Assembly: GCF_001435095.1 (NCBI RefSeq)
Contig: NZ_AZFC01000002.1
Coordinates: 62,001 to 126,000, forward strand
From: Levilactobacillus spicheri DSM 15429
GTDB lineage: Bacteria > Bacillota > Bacilli > Lactobacillales > Lactobacillaceae
Direction: 5' to 3'
Length of the DNA: 64,000 nt
The position numbers and the translations under genes were made by a program. Every line of letters starts with the position of its first letter. Position 1 is the first letter of the stretch. Under the pieces are notes generated by a model that saw nothing but the letters and a program-made list of their open reading frames with translations, did not search any database and was not told the DNA's origin. Below are positions 1 to 8,296 of this stretch, piece by piece.

Positions 1-935
1 GTGTAATAGCTCTCCATCAGGGCGACCCCGTCAACGGGAACCTTGATTTCCTCGACCGCAAAGCCCTGTTCTTCCAGGAACGCCGCCGCTTCGTGCACCG
101 CGGCAACGGCCGTGGGACTGACCGGCGTACCCACCGGCGATTCGGTGGTAAAGCCGATGGTCCCGGGACGAAGCGGGTCCTGTAACCGGTCTTGAAAGCC
201 CGGTTGAACCAACGGGGTCTGGAAGACCGCCGCGGGCTGCAGCGTTTGCAGGCTGTCCAGTAACGCCGCGGTATCGGCGATGGACCGGGTCAACGCGAAG
301 TCAATCGCCGCCCCCTGCCAAGACCGCCAGTCCCCCGGTCCGACGGGCACCCGGCCCCGGGTCGGCTTGAGTCCGATGGTCCCGGACCACGACGACGGGA
401 TCCGAATCGAGCCCCCGCCGTCGCTCCCGGCCGCAATTGGTACCAGACCGGCTGCGACACTGGCCCCGGCCCCACCGGAGGAACCGCCGGGCTGGTAGTC
501 TAAGTTCCAGGGATTCCGGGCCGGCCCGTAGAGCTGCGCGTCCGTGATGTTTTTGAATCCAAACTCGGGGAAGTTGGTCTGCCCGATGATGATGAAGCCG
601 GCGCGTTGCAGGGCCTGGACGAAAAAGTCCGTCTCCGGCGCCACGTTTTGGGCCAGCAACTTGGATCCGCTGGTGCTGGGTTCACCCTTGAGGTGTTGGC
701 CCAGGCCCTTTAACAGAAGCGGTACGCCCAAGAATGGCTGACCCGTATCCCGTTGCTGGGCCGCCTCCTGCAGTGCCCGTTCCTTACGGGTCGTAATCAC
801 CGCGTTCAACTGCGGGTTTTGCCGGTCGATCTCGGCAAAGGCCGCCTCGATCAGTTCTTGCGAGGTGACCTCCCCCTGTCGAATCCGCCGCGCCCAGGTC
901 AAAGCCGGGGTCCCTATCCAATCCGTTACCGTCAC
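1..935 (-). CDS. Amidase signature family hydrolase, C-terminus cut by window edge
   Basis: The reading frame begins at GTG 935-933, with AGGAGG at 945-950 giving good spacing, and runs off the left edge, so only about 311 N-terminal residues are present. The translation shows the amidase-signature core: a Lys in the stretch VPLLLKGLGQ, the glycine/serine-rich GGSSGGAGAS segment, and SDGGGSIRIPSSW carrying the cis-Ser and nucleophile Ser. Such enzymes hydrolyse C-N amide bonds using a Ser-cisSer-Lys triad. The substrate cannot be told. No gatC or gatB lies next to it, so it is more likely a stand-alone amidase than the GatA subunit. It is divergent from the importer gene at 1077. Confidence 0.88.
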   Translation of the reverse strand, partial: MTVTDWIGTPALTWARRIRQGEVTSQELIEAAFAEIDRQNPQLNAVITTRKERALQEAAQQRDTGQPFLGVPLLLKGLGQHLKGEPSTSGSKLLAQNVAPETDFFVQALQRAGFIIIGQTNFPEFGFKNITDAQLYGPARNPWNLDYQPGGSSGGAGASVAAGLVPIAAGSDGGGSIRIPSSWSGTIGLKPTRGRVPVGPGDWRSWQGAAIDFALTRSIADTAALLDSLQTLQPAAVFQTPLVQPGFQDRLQDPLRPGTIGFTTESPVGTPVSPTAVAAVHEAAAFLEEQGFAVEEIKVPVDGVALMESYY

Positions 936-993
936 GATGAACCGCCTCCTATAAATATACCACTAATTTTATGTAAGTTATTTCCTGAGATTA

Positions 994-1022
994 ACAATAG
1001 CTGGTTGTAAAAGCGTTTTCAA
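994..1022 (-). promoter_or_regulatory. Promoter of the amidase gene
   Basis: On the minus strand a -35 TTGAAA (1022-1017) and -10 TATTGT (999-994) are separated by 17 bases. The element overlaps the promoter of the divergent gene. Seen by eye only. Confidence 0.5.
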
Positions 1023-1033
1023 GTAGTTATACT
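1005..1033 (+). promoter_or_regulatory. Promoter of the importer operon with an overlapping cre-like site
   Basis: TTGTAA (1005-1010) and TATACT (1028-1033) are 17 bases apart, a near-consensus vegetative promoter. The spacer carries TAAAAGCGTTTTCA (1008-1021), which fits the CcpA cre consensus TGNAANCGNTNNCA with one mismatch. A repressor bound here would cover both divergent promoters. Confidence 0.65.
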
Positions 1034-1076
1034 TAAAAAGTCTTAGATCACACAATTCGAAGGGACTGAAATTTTG

Positions 1077-1955
1077 ATGAATAAGACGAAAAAATGGTTG
1101 GTTTTAGGTTTAGGTTTAGGATTGGTGTTGAGCGCAGGACTCGTTGGTTGCGGGAAATCCTCGACACAAAGCACGAACGATAAGGTCGCTAATAAGAAGA
1201 CCTTGATCGTCGCAACTTCCGGGACGTTATACCCCACGTCGTTCCACGACGCCAAGAGTAAGAAGCTCACGGGATTCGACATCGAGGTCGTTCGGGCGGT
1301 CGCTAAGGGTCTGCACAAGAAGGTCGAGTTCAAGGAATTGAACGTCGACGGCCAACTCACGGCCGTGAAGACTGGCAAGGCCGACATGGCCGCCAACGAC
1401 TTCGGCCTGTCCAAGGCGCGTAAGAAGGACTACAGCCTGTCCACTACGTACAAGCACTCCTTCAACAGCATCATGGTCCGTAATTCCGACGATTCCGGCA
1501 TCCATTCTTGGGCCGACATCAAGGGGAAGAAGTCTGCGGGGGAAGCCGGGACCGGTTATCAACGGCTCGCTCAGCAGTTAGGGGCCAAATTGGTCAACTA
1601 CGACAACGTCTCCAACGATGTTTACCTGAAAGACGTCAAGAACGGCAAGACCGACTTCATCGCCAACGACTATTACCTGCAAAAGCTCGCGTTGTCCGCC
1701 GTGCCGAACAACGGCCTGCACCTGATCAAGAACATGTACTTCACGACCAGTGACGACAACGGCGGTGTGGGGATCCTGATGAAGAAGAGCAACACCAAGC
1801 TGAAAAAGGAAATCGATCAACAGGTCAACAAGCTGTTGAAGAACGGCACGATTAAGAAGTTGTCCGAGAAGTACTACGGCGCCGACGTCACCCAGAAGCC
1901 GACCGTCCACATCTCCAAGAACTTCACGATCAAATCCCAATACAAAGGTCAATAA
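1077..1955 (+). CDS. ABC importer substrate-binding lipoprotein, polar amino acid type
   Basis: This 292-residue protein has a lipoprotein signal peptide: charged MNKTKK, a Gly/Leu-rich hydrophobic segment, and lipobox LVGC with the Cys near residue 25. The mature part is a type II periplasmic-binding fold of the SBP_bac_3 family (FDIEVVRAVAKGL, KADMAANDFG), which binds amino acids such as cystine or other polar residues outside the membrane. The ATG at 1077 is preceded by AAGGGA; a TTG three bases earlier is possible. The permease follows after 19 bases. No ATPase gene follows. The ligand is not predictable from sequence alone. Confidence 0.87.
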   Translation: MNKTKKWLVLGLGLGLVLSAGLVGCGKSSTQSTNDKVANKKTLIVATSGTLYPTSFHDAKSKKLTGFDIEVVRAVAKGLHKKVEFKELNVDGQLTAVKTGKADMAANDFGLSKARKKDYSLSTTYKHSFNSIMVRNSDDSGIHSWADIKGKKSAGEAGTGYQRLAQQLGAKLVNYDNVSNDVYLKDVKNGKTDFIANDYYLQKLALSAVPNNGLHLIKNMYFTTSDDNGGVGILMKKSNTKLKKEIDQQVNKLLKNGTIKKLSEKYYGADVTQKPTVHISKNFTIKSQYKGQ

Positions 1956-1974
1956 TTGAGGGAGGCATCCGCGC

Positions 1975-2667
1975 ATGCTGCACTACTTCTCAATTCCGGG
2001 GTTCTTTAACGCCCCGCTAGCGTGGTCGTCCGTCCCGCAGATTCTCAGTGGCCTGCCGATGTCGGTCTACCTGACGGCGGTCTCGTTCGTCTGTTCTCTG
2101 ATCTTAGGTCTGCTCCTCACGTTGTCCCAGCTCAGCCACTCGCGGCTCTTACACGGGCTGTCACGGGCGTACATCTCGTTCATGCGGGGCGTTCCGATGC
2201 TGGTGGTGCTGTTCATCATTTACTTCGGGTTCGGGGCCAACGCCCTGCCCGCAGCCATCATCTCGTTCACCGTAGTCTCCGCGGCCTTCGTCTCCGAAGT
2301 CTTCCGGTCCGCCTTCATGGGGATCGACCACGGCCAATACGAGGCCGCCTACTCGCTGGGGATGTCGTACGGCAAGGTGATTCGCTACATCATCCTGCCC
2401 CAGGCCTTTCGCATCGGCTTACCCGCCCTGGGAAACATCCTGTTAGACATGTTCAAGAGTACCTCGCTGGCCGCCATGATCACGGTCTCCGAAATGTTCA
2501 TGGACGCCAAGATCGTGGCGGGGGCCAATCAGGACTACATGACCATCTACATCACGATCGCTATCCTTTACTGGCTCTGCTGCGTGGTGCTGACCACGGG
2601 CCAGAACTGGTTGGAACGCCACTTAGACTATCAACGACGGGCGGAACGGCTCGCTAAACACGCTTAG
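1975..2667 (+). CDS. ABC amino acid importer permease (HisM/GlnP type)
   Basis: A 230-residue membrane protein with about five hydrophobic segments. It carries the EAA loop that docks with the ATPase (EAAYSLGMSYGKVIRYIILPQAF, around residues 122-144) and the RGVPMLV element after the second helix, typical of the His/Glu/Gln/Arg permease family. GGGAGG lies just before the ATG. It forms an operon with the binding protein upstream. Only one permease is present, so it probably works as a homodimer, and the ATPase must be encoded elsewhere. Confidence 0.88.
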   Translation: MLHYFSIPGFFNAPLAWSSVPQILSGLPMSVYLTAVSFVCSLILGLLLTLSQLSHSRLLHGLSRAYISFMRGVPMLVVLFIIYFGFGANALPAAIISFTVVSAAFVSEVFRSAFMGIDHGQYEAAYSLGMSYGKVIRYIILPQAFRIGLPALGNILLDMFKSTSLAAMITVSEMFMDAKIVAGANQDYMTIYITIAILYWLCCVVLTTGQNWLERHLDYQRRAERLAKHA

Positions 2668-2773
2668 CAAGCGTGAGCCCACGGGTGGTTAGCTGGCACC
2701 ATTAAGCGAAACCAGCTGCCCTTGGGCGCACGGTTCACCCCCGCCATTTGGAGGGACGAAGCGTCATTAAACC

Positions 2774-2828
2774 AAAACAGGAAGAAAATTCTCGCGTCAT
2801 TTGCCGAGAATCTTCTTCCTGTTTTTTT
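2774..2828. terminator. Bidirectional Rho-independent terminator
   Basis: Arms at 2774-2794 and 2805-2824 form a long stem with T-runs on both strands. It sits between the convergent permease and acyltransferase genes and touches the latter's stop codon. Its stem closely resembles terminators at 37720 and 38419. Confidence 0.85.
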
Positions 2829-3891
2829 AGGCGTTCCGAACCAGCAACCGCCGTTTCAGCGCCTGCCAGGCGAGATGGAAGCCATAGGCCGACGCGAAGG
2901 CCGCGAGCCAGGTCAGCGAATAGCACACCAGTAACCGGGGGACGAGCGGCAGGCCCGTCGTCAGCCCCCAGATCAGCGTCAACCAGAACACGTGACTTAG
3001 AAAGGCCCGGTACGCGTAGGTCGCCAGCCAATGGATCGGCCCGACCGACTTTCCCGCGTGCCGCATCTGGCGGTAGCCCCCCACGGCCACCGCCAAAATG
3101 ACCGCAAAGGCGTACACGGTCATCGACCACTGGTAGTAGCTGGCCTGGGCCAACCGCACCGGTAGTCCCCGCCCCACCAGCTGCCAGGTGATCCACCCGT
3201 AAGCCGCCAGCAAGCCGGCCACAAGTCCGTAGCGGTACCGGTCAAACCACGGCAGCCACCCGCTAAGGCGCCAGCCCAGGGTCCCCGCCACCCCGTACGG
3301 CAGAAAGCTCAGGAAGACCCGGTCGACCAGGTAGGTGCCCACGTGGGGAAAGACCACCAACCACGCGGCATAGAGCGCCCCCGTGATGGCTAAGGCCCAC
3401 CAGCCCCGCTTGGCGTCCGTACCGGCCCAATCGGACAACGCCCAAAAGAGCGGCATCAGCAGGATGAACTGCAACATCATGCTGTTGTACCAGAGGTGGG
3501 GTGCCGCATTGCCGTTCACAGCCTGCCACAGAAAACTTTTCACGTTTATGTAGGGCGTACGCTGCTGGACCTGCGGCAAGATCAGCAGGTACGCCAGCGT
3601 CCACCAGATGGTCGGCACGAACATCGCCGACCACTGCCGCCGGTAGTACGTGCCGTAAGTCTGCTCGGGGTGCTGGGCGTGCACCCGAATGATGGTGTAG
3701 AGGATTCCGAAAATGAAGGCCGGCGCCGTAAATTTGACGGCATCGTAAATCAGGCCGATGCCCCATTGCTGGCTGGCGGTGGGGGGCTGCTTCATGGCGA
3801 AGCCAAACAACGACTGGAACATCACCAGGGTGCAGGCGGTCGCCTTCAGATAGTCCCCGATATCGGTTTTTCCCGCGGTTACTTTTACCAA
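2827..3891 (-). CDS. Multi-pass membrane protein of the acyltransferase 3 type
   Basis: About 354 residues with roughly ten hydrophobic helices, opening with a DIGDYLKATACTLVMFQ segment that matches the first helix of the acyltransferase-3/IcaC-like superfamily. These proteins move acyl groups onto extracellular sugars. The His expected near the end of helix 1 is replaced by Gln here, so activity or substrate may differ. The chosen start is TTG 3891-3889, with AAGGGA in front at suitable spacing; an in-frame TTG at 3912 has no ribosome site. It has its own terminator downstream and no functional neighbour that fixes the substrate. Confidence 0.7.
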   Translation of the reverse strand: MVKVTAGKTDIGDYLKATACTLVMFQSLFGFAMKQPPTASQQWGIGLIYDAVKFTAPAFIFGILYTIIRVHAQHPEQTYGTYYRRQWSAMFVPTIWWTLAYLLILPQVQQRTPYINVKSFLWQAVNGNAAPHLWYNSMMLQFILLMPLFWALSDWAGTDAKRGWWALAITGALYAAWLVVFPHVGTYLVDRVFLSFLPYGVAGTLGWRLSGWLPWFDRYRYGLVAGLLAAYGWITWQLVGRGLPVRLAQASYYQWSMTVYAFAVILAVAVGGYRQMRHAGKSVGPIHWLATYAYRAFLSHVFWLTLIWGLTTGLPLVPRLLVCYSLTWLAAFASAYGFHLAWQALKRRLLVRNA

Positions 3892-3910
3892 AACTTCACG
3901 TCCCTTCCAC

Positions 3911-3940
3911 AAAAAAAGGAGCCCCCAAAAGAGCTCCCCA
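3911..3940 (-). terminator. Terminator of the prs-like gene
   Basis: On the minus strand GGAGCTC and GGGCTCC arms are followed by seven T (3917-3911), just after the stop codon at 3956. Confidence 0.85.
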
Positions 3941-3955
3941 AAGACTGTTGTTCAG

Positions 3956-4942
3956 TTACTGCTGTTGCTTCTGAATGGGTGAGCGGAACAACTGGTCGAC
4001 CGGTTGTTCGTTGTAGATCAGGTTGATGGCCCGGCCGAACAGGTCGCCCACCGACATGATCTCAAACTTATCACTCTGTTTTTCTGCCGGAATCCGAATA
4101 GAGTCGGTCACCACGACCTTCTTTAACTCGGAATCGTTGATGCGCTGCGTCGCGTCACCGGACAAGACCGGGTGCGTGGCACAAGCAAAGACGTCGGCCG
4201 CCCCCGCCTTCTTCAGCGCTTCCGCTGAAACGGTGATCCGCACGGCCGTGTCGATGATGTCGTCGACCAAGATGGCGTGCTTATCCTTCACCGTACCGAT
4301 GACGGCCTCGGGATGCGCGGCGTTCTCGGTCTCGCTGCGGTTGTCGATAATGGCAATCGGCGTGCCCAATAATTCGGCTAAGCGCCGAGCACGACTGACC
4401 CCCGCGTGGTCCGGTGCCACGACCACCGTGTTGTCCGCCGTTAATTGTGGTTGGGCCTCAAAGTAACTGGCCAGTAACCGGTCACTTTGCAAGTGGTCCA
4501 CCGGAATGTCGAAGAAACCTTGTAATTGTGCGGCGTGCAGATCCAAGGCGATGACCCGGTTGACCCCGTCCATCTGTAAGAGGGACGCAATCAGCTTCGC
4601 GGTAATCGGTTCCCGCGCGCGGGCTTTCCGGTCCGCCCGGGAGTATCCGTAGTATGGAATGACCACGTTGATCTTTTCAGCGCTGGCCCGCCGTGCGGCA
4701 TCCACCATGATCAGCAATTCCATCAGGTTCGTGTTGACCGGATCCGAGACCGACTGAATCAAGAAGAGCTCGTCGCCCCGGATACTTTCATCGATACTGA
4801 TTTGAATTTCGCCGTCACTAAAATGTTTGATCGTGGCCTTCCCTAATTCAACGCCCGCTGCCTGGGCGATCTTTTCGGCTAAGGGACGATTCGAGTTCAG
4901 GGCAAATACTTTCAACTTACCCGCTTCGACCTGTTCTGACAT
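3956..4942 (-). CDS. Ribose-phosphate pyrophosphokinase paralogue with altered active site
   Basis: 328 residues, collinear with class I PRPP synthetase ([41 protein letters not shown] are all visible). Normal enzymes make PRPP from ribose 5-phosphate and ATP. Several family-invariant residues are changed: the catalytic loop reads IDNRSET where IDKRRP is usual, removing the catalytic Lys; the ribose-phosphate loop reads DTAVRIT instead of DTAGTIT; and GYSRADRK stands where GYARQDRK is usual, removing the ATP-contacting Gln. The start ATG has AGGAGG before it. It is monocistronic. It could be a regulatory partner of a canonical PRPP synthetase elsewhere, or an enzyme with reduced activity. Confidence 0.85.
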   Translation of the reverse strand: MSEQVEAGKLKVFALNSNRPLAEKIAQAAGVELGKATIKHFSDGEIQISIDESIRGDELFLIQSVSDPVNTNLMELLIMVDAARRASAEKINVVIPYYGYSRADRKARAREPITAKLIASLLQMDGVNRVIALDLHAAQLQGFFDIPVDHLQSDRLLASYFEAQPQLTADNTVVVAPDHAGVSRARRLAELLGTPIAIIDNRSETENAAHPEAVIGTVKDKHAILVDDIIDTAVRITVSAEALKKAGAADVFACATHPVLSGDATQRINDSELKKVVVTDSIRIPAEKQSDKFEIMSVGDLFGRAINLIYNEQPVDQLFRSPIQKQQQ

Positions 4943-4992
4943 AACAGCCTCCTAAATTCATCACGCACTTGGTTAAAGTCCTACTTACGTTT

Positions 4993-5021
4993 ATTATCGC
5001 AATTTATGGCGGTAAACGCAA
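4993..5021 (-). promoter_or_regulatory. Promoter of the prs-like gene
   Basis: TTGCGT (5021-5016) and GATAAT (4998-4993) are 17 bases apart on the minus strand, about 50 bases before the start codon. Confidence 0.65.
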
Positions 5022-5038
5022 CGATTAACCGAACGCTT

Positions 5039-7594
5039 TTATTGCGTTGCCATAAATTGTTGGGGCGTCACGCCCTGCATCCCGATCATCGGGTCGATTC
5101 CCCCGTCCAAGACCAAAGCGGTCGTGAGCCGGTGGTCCGCCGGTTGCGCCGGTGTGGCGTCCGGCGCGGGCGTCGTGGGGACCGCCTGAGCCGGGGTCGC
5201 TCCCGTCGGTTGGGCCGCGGGCGCTTCCGGGGCCGCCTGCTCAGTCTCGTCAGTTTTAACCGTCTGGTCTTTTGAATCTGACTTAGCTGGGGCCTCATCG
5301 GGGGCCAACACGGCCTGAATCCGCCGGGTCAGCGTGGTGTGCCGGTTGACCGACAGGTTCTGGACACAGGCCTCAAAGGCTTGCGGTTCGCCCAACAGGA
5401 TCAGCATATCCGCCGCCCGGGTCACCGCCGTGTACAGCAAGTTGCGCTGAAGCATGCGGCTATACTGACTGACCATCGGCAAGATGACCAGCTTGAACTC
5501 CGAGCCCTGCGACTTGTGGATCGACATGCAGTAGGCCAGCGTCAGGCGGTTCCAATCGTTTCGCGAATAGGTGACCTCGGTCTGCTCAAAGGCAATCGTC
5601 AGCTGGTCGCTTTTGACCTTACTGTGTGGCGTGCTGGCCAGGTCGATCCCCGTGATGGTCCCGATGTCCCCGTTAAAGACGTTATTTTCCGGGCTGTTGA
5701 CCAGGTGCAAGACCTTGTCCCCAATCCGAAAATGTTGGTTACGAAACTCGACTTCCTTGGTCCGTTCGCTCTTCTTCGGGTTCAAGATGCCCTGCAGGAT
5801 CTCGTTCAGCCGGTCGATGCCGGCCGTGCCCCGGTACATCGGGGCCAACACCTGGATATCACTGGCGGTGAAGCCCTTCAGGTGGGCCTTCGCCACGATC
5901 TGGTCGATCACGGCGCCGACCTGATTGGCGTGGCAGGCGATAAACGAGCGGTCCGGCTGGTTCTGCGTGAAGTCGGCCGGCAGGCGGCCATCCTTGATGG
6001 CGTGGGCCAGCGGAATGATCGATGACCCATCCCCCTGCCGGTAGATGGTGTCCAGCTGGATCTTATTCAGATGCCGGCTGGCCAACAGGTCGTGGAAGAC
6101 CTGTCCGGGCCCCACCGACGGTAGCTGGTCCTTATCGCCGACCAGAATGACCTGCATGCCGGCCGGCACCGCCCGCAGCAGGACCTTCATCAAGGAGACG
6201 TCGACCATCGAGACCTCGTCGACGATCAGCAGCCCGCCCTCGAGGTCCTTGGTCGTGGCCGTATCGAGGTTGTCCTCGCGACCGGTCAATCCCAACAGAC
6301 GGTGAATCGTGCTGGCGGGTAACCCGGTGGTCTCGCTCATGCGCTTCGCGGCGCGGCCGGTCGGGGCGGCCAACAGGATTGGAAAGGGCTTGTCCTTGTA
6401 CTGATTGATGTCGAGGGAGACCTCGTGCAGTCGGGCGTACAGCTGGACCAGCCCCCGAATGATGGTGGTCTTCCCGGTCCCCGGCCCCCCCGTTAGGAGC
6501 AGGACCTTCGCGCGAATCGCGGCCGTCAGCGCGGTCGTTTGGGAATCGTCGTACACGATGTCGGCCTGCTTTTCCACGATGCGTAGCTGCTTATGGATCG
6601 CATCGTCGTTAAACTTGGCCCCGGGCTCCTGCTCGGACTGGAGCAGCCGGTTCAGGTGCTCCGCAATCTGCCATTCCGCGTCGTACAAGGGCTTCAGATA
6701 AATACGCTGCTCGTCCCCCACAACCTTCTGTTGCTTGGCCAGCTCGAGCAGCTGGGCCGCCAAATCCTGCGGGTTCAAGCGCACGTTGCGGCTGTTTTCC
6801 AATAGACTGAGGGTCTGGGTCAGCAACGGTTTGGCCGTGGTATAGGTGTCCCCGTTGGCAACGGACAGGTCCCGCAGTGTCTGGAGCAGCCCCGCGCGCA
6901 TCCGTTCCGGCCGGTCGGGCGCGTACCCCAACTGGGTGGCAATCTGGTCGGCCCGCTTAAAGCTGACCCCGGTAATGTCCTCGGCCAGCTGGTACGGGTT
7001 ATCGTGGATCACGTCGAGCGTCTTCTCCTGATACCGGTTATAGATGGCCGCGGCCAGGGTGCTCCCGAAGCCGTAGCCGTTCAAGCCGATGATGATCTGT
7101 TCCATTCCGTTATTGGTCTGGAGCTGGCTCACCAGGGTACTCGTGACCTTGGGAGAGAGCCCCAACCCGTCCAGGACACTGTGGTCGTTTAAGATCTGAT
7201 CGATGGCGTCGGTCCCCAGCGCATCGACGATCTTGGTGGCGGTCTTCTTCCCCAGTCCCGGGAAGTCCTCCCCGCTCAGGTACGCGATGACGCCGCTTCT
7301 GGACGTGGGGGTCTCGTTTTGGTAGTTGTCCGCTTGGAACTGCACGCCGTACTTGGGGTGCTCCACCCGTTTGCCGGTAAACCGGTAGGTCACGTCGTCC
7401 TTGATGTCCGCAAAGTTCCCGGTGACGACAATCTCGTCTTCATGCCAGTCCAGGCTGGTCTCGCTGATCTTCACCAGCATCACCTTATAAAAACTGTCAT
7501 TACTGGCAAAGAAGACCGCACTGACCGTGCCGACGACGTAATCCGCCTGGGGACCGCCCGGCGTTGCCAATAAGTCTAAAGATTCGGTTGCCAT
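5039..7594 (-). CDS. recD2: ATP-dependent DNA helicase RecD2
   Basis: 851 residues. An N-terminal OB-like region and helix-hairpin-helix segment (FPGLGKKTATKIVDALG near residue 115) precede the superfamily 1B helicase core with Walker A GGPGTGKTT, Walker B LLIVDEVSMVD, and the C-terminal AYCMSIHKSQGSEF motif. RecD2 unwinds DNA 5'-3' in repair and replication-fork maintenance in bacteria lacking RecBCD. After about residue 760 comes an Ala/Pro/Thr-rich, probably disordered linker ending in a short conserved-looking tail (IDPMIGMQGVTPQQF). It starts 6 bases after the TPR gene with GGAG in front, and is the last gene of a three-gene operon. Confidence 0.95.
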   Translation of the reverse strand: MATESLDLLATPGGPQADYVVGTVSAVFFASNDSFYKVMLVKISETSLDWHEDEIVVTGNFADIKDDVTYRFTGKRVEHPKYGVQFQADNYQNETPTSRSGVIAYLSGEDFPGLGKKTATKIVDALGTDAIDQILNDHSVLDGLGLSPKVTSTLVSQLQTNNGMEQIIIGLNGYGFGSTLAAAIYNRYQEKTLDVIHDNPYQLAEDITGVSFKRADQIATQLGYAPDRPERMRAGLLQTLRDLSVANGDTYTTAKPLLTQTLSLLENSRNVRLNPQDLAAQLLELAKQQKVVGDEQRIYLKPLYDAEWQIAEHLNRLLQSEQEPGAKFNDDAIHKQLRIVEKQADIVYDDSQTTALTAAIRAKVLLLTGGPGTGKTTIIRGLVQLYARLHEVSLDINQYKDKPFPILLAAPTGRAAKRMSETTGLPASTIHRLLGLTGREDNLDTATTKDLEGGLLIVDEVSMVDVSLMKVLLRAVPAGMQVILVGDKDQLPSVGPGQVFHDLLASRHLNKIQLDTIYRQGDGSSIIPLAHAIKDGRLPADFTQNQPDRSFIACHANQVGAVIDQIVAKAHLKGFTASDIQVLAPMYRGTAGIDRLNEILQGILNPKKSERTKEVEFRNQHFRIGDKVLHLVNSPENNVFNGDIGTITGIDLASTPHSKVKSDQLTIAFEQTEVTYSRNDWNRLTLAYCMSIHKSQGSEFKLVILPMVSQYSRMLQRNLLYTAVTRAADMLILLGEPQAFEACVQNLSVNRHTTLTRRIQAVLAPDEAPAKSDSKDQTVKTDETEQAAPEAPAAQPTGATPAQAVPTTPAPDATPAQPADHRLTTALVLDGGIDPMIGMQGVTPQQFMATQ

Positions 7595-7600
7595 TGCCCG

Positions 7601-8284
7601 TTACTCCTTCTTCTTGCGCTGTTCGTCCATAAACTTCTCGATGTCGCGTAACCGTTGCTGGCCCTTCTGATAGTAGTCGGGATCCAGGCGCTGCGCCTTG
7701 GCAAAGTAGTCCGCGTAGGGCTCCCCTTGCACCATCGCCACCAACCCGCGGTCGAAATTGGCCGCACCGTTCTGGTCATTTAAGGCTAAAAGCTGGTCGT
7801 AGTACTGGGCCGCCTGGGTCATTTCGCCCAACGCCAACAGGTTCTCCGCGACCACCTGCAGGGTTGCCGGGTCCTGCGGCTGGGTCGCTAAAGCCGTCAA
7901 CGCGAAGGCCAGGGCCCGTTTATGATCGCCGTTAGCCATATGGCTCTGGGCGATCATCAGGTACCCCGCGCCCTTGAGTTGCGCGTTCAACTGATCAAAC
8001 TGCGCGATGGCCTTGGGGTAGTCCTGGGCCGCGTAGTACACGTTTCCCAGCCCGTAATGCAGCCGCTCCACGGCGTCCGGTTGCGCCGCAAAGAGGCCCA
8101 AGGCTTTCATCAGCAGTTCCTCCGCCTGGGCGTACGAGTTCAGGTCGACCAAAGCGGTGGCTAATTCATAGTAGGGTTCAAACTCACCTGGATGCTGGGT
8201 AATCTGTTGCACCAGTTGGTGAACCGCCCGTTCCGAACGCTGTTTTGCCGCGTTCCGACCCGATGTTGCGTGTTTTTCTGTCAT
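7601..8284 (-). CDS. Tetratricopeptide repeat protein
   Basis: 227 residues composed mainly of TPR-like helical pairs (EPYYELATALVDLNSYAQAEE, HYGLGNVYYAAQDYPKAIAQF, and similar repeats through about residue 205), with a charged C-terminus. No signal peptide or catalytic motif is visible, so it is probably a cytoplasmic scaffold. The start has AAGGAG in front. It lies between the histidine phosphatase (12 bases) and recD2 (6 bases), so the three genes are probably co-transcribed. The partner protein is unknown. Confidence 0.82.
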   Translation of the reverse strand: MTEKHATSGRNAAKQRSERAVHQLVQQITQHPGEFEPYYELATALVDLNSYAQAEELLMKALGLFAAQPDAVERLHYGLGNVYYAAQDYPKAIAQFDQLNAQLKGAGYLMIAQSHMANGDHKRALAFALTALATQPQDPATLQVVAENLLALGEMTQAAQYYDQLLALNDQNGAANFDRGLVAMVQGEPYADYFAKAQRLDPDYYQKGQQRLRDIEKFMDEQRKKKE

Positions 8285-8296
8285 GTTCTCGACTCC

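Noticed and set aside
2676-2731. Imperfect hairpin just after the importer permease gene
   Set aside because: It has paired arms but no T-run and mismatches; the clear terminator follows at 2774, so it was not listed as a feature.
5015-5050. Inverted repeat AACGCAA/TTGCGTT at the end of recD2 as a terminator
   Set aside because: The stem is only 7 bp, followed by three T, and overlaps the prs promoter, so a terminator call is not supported.
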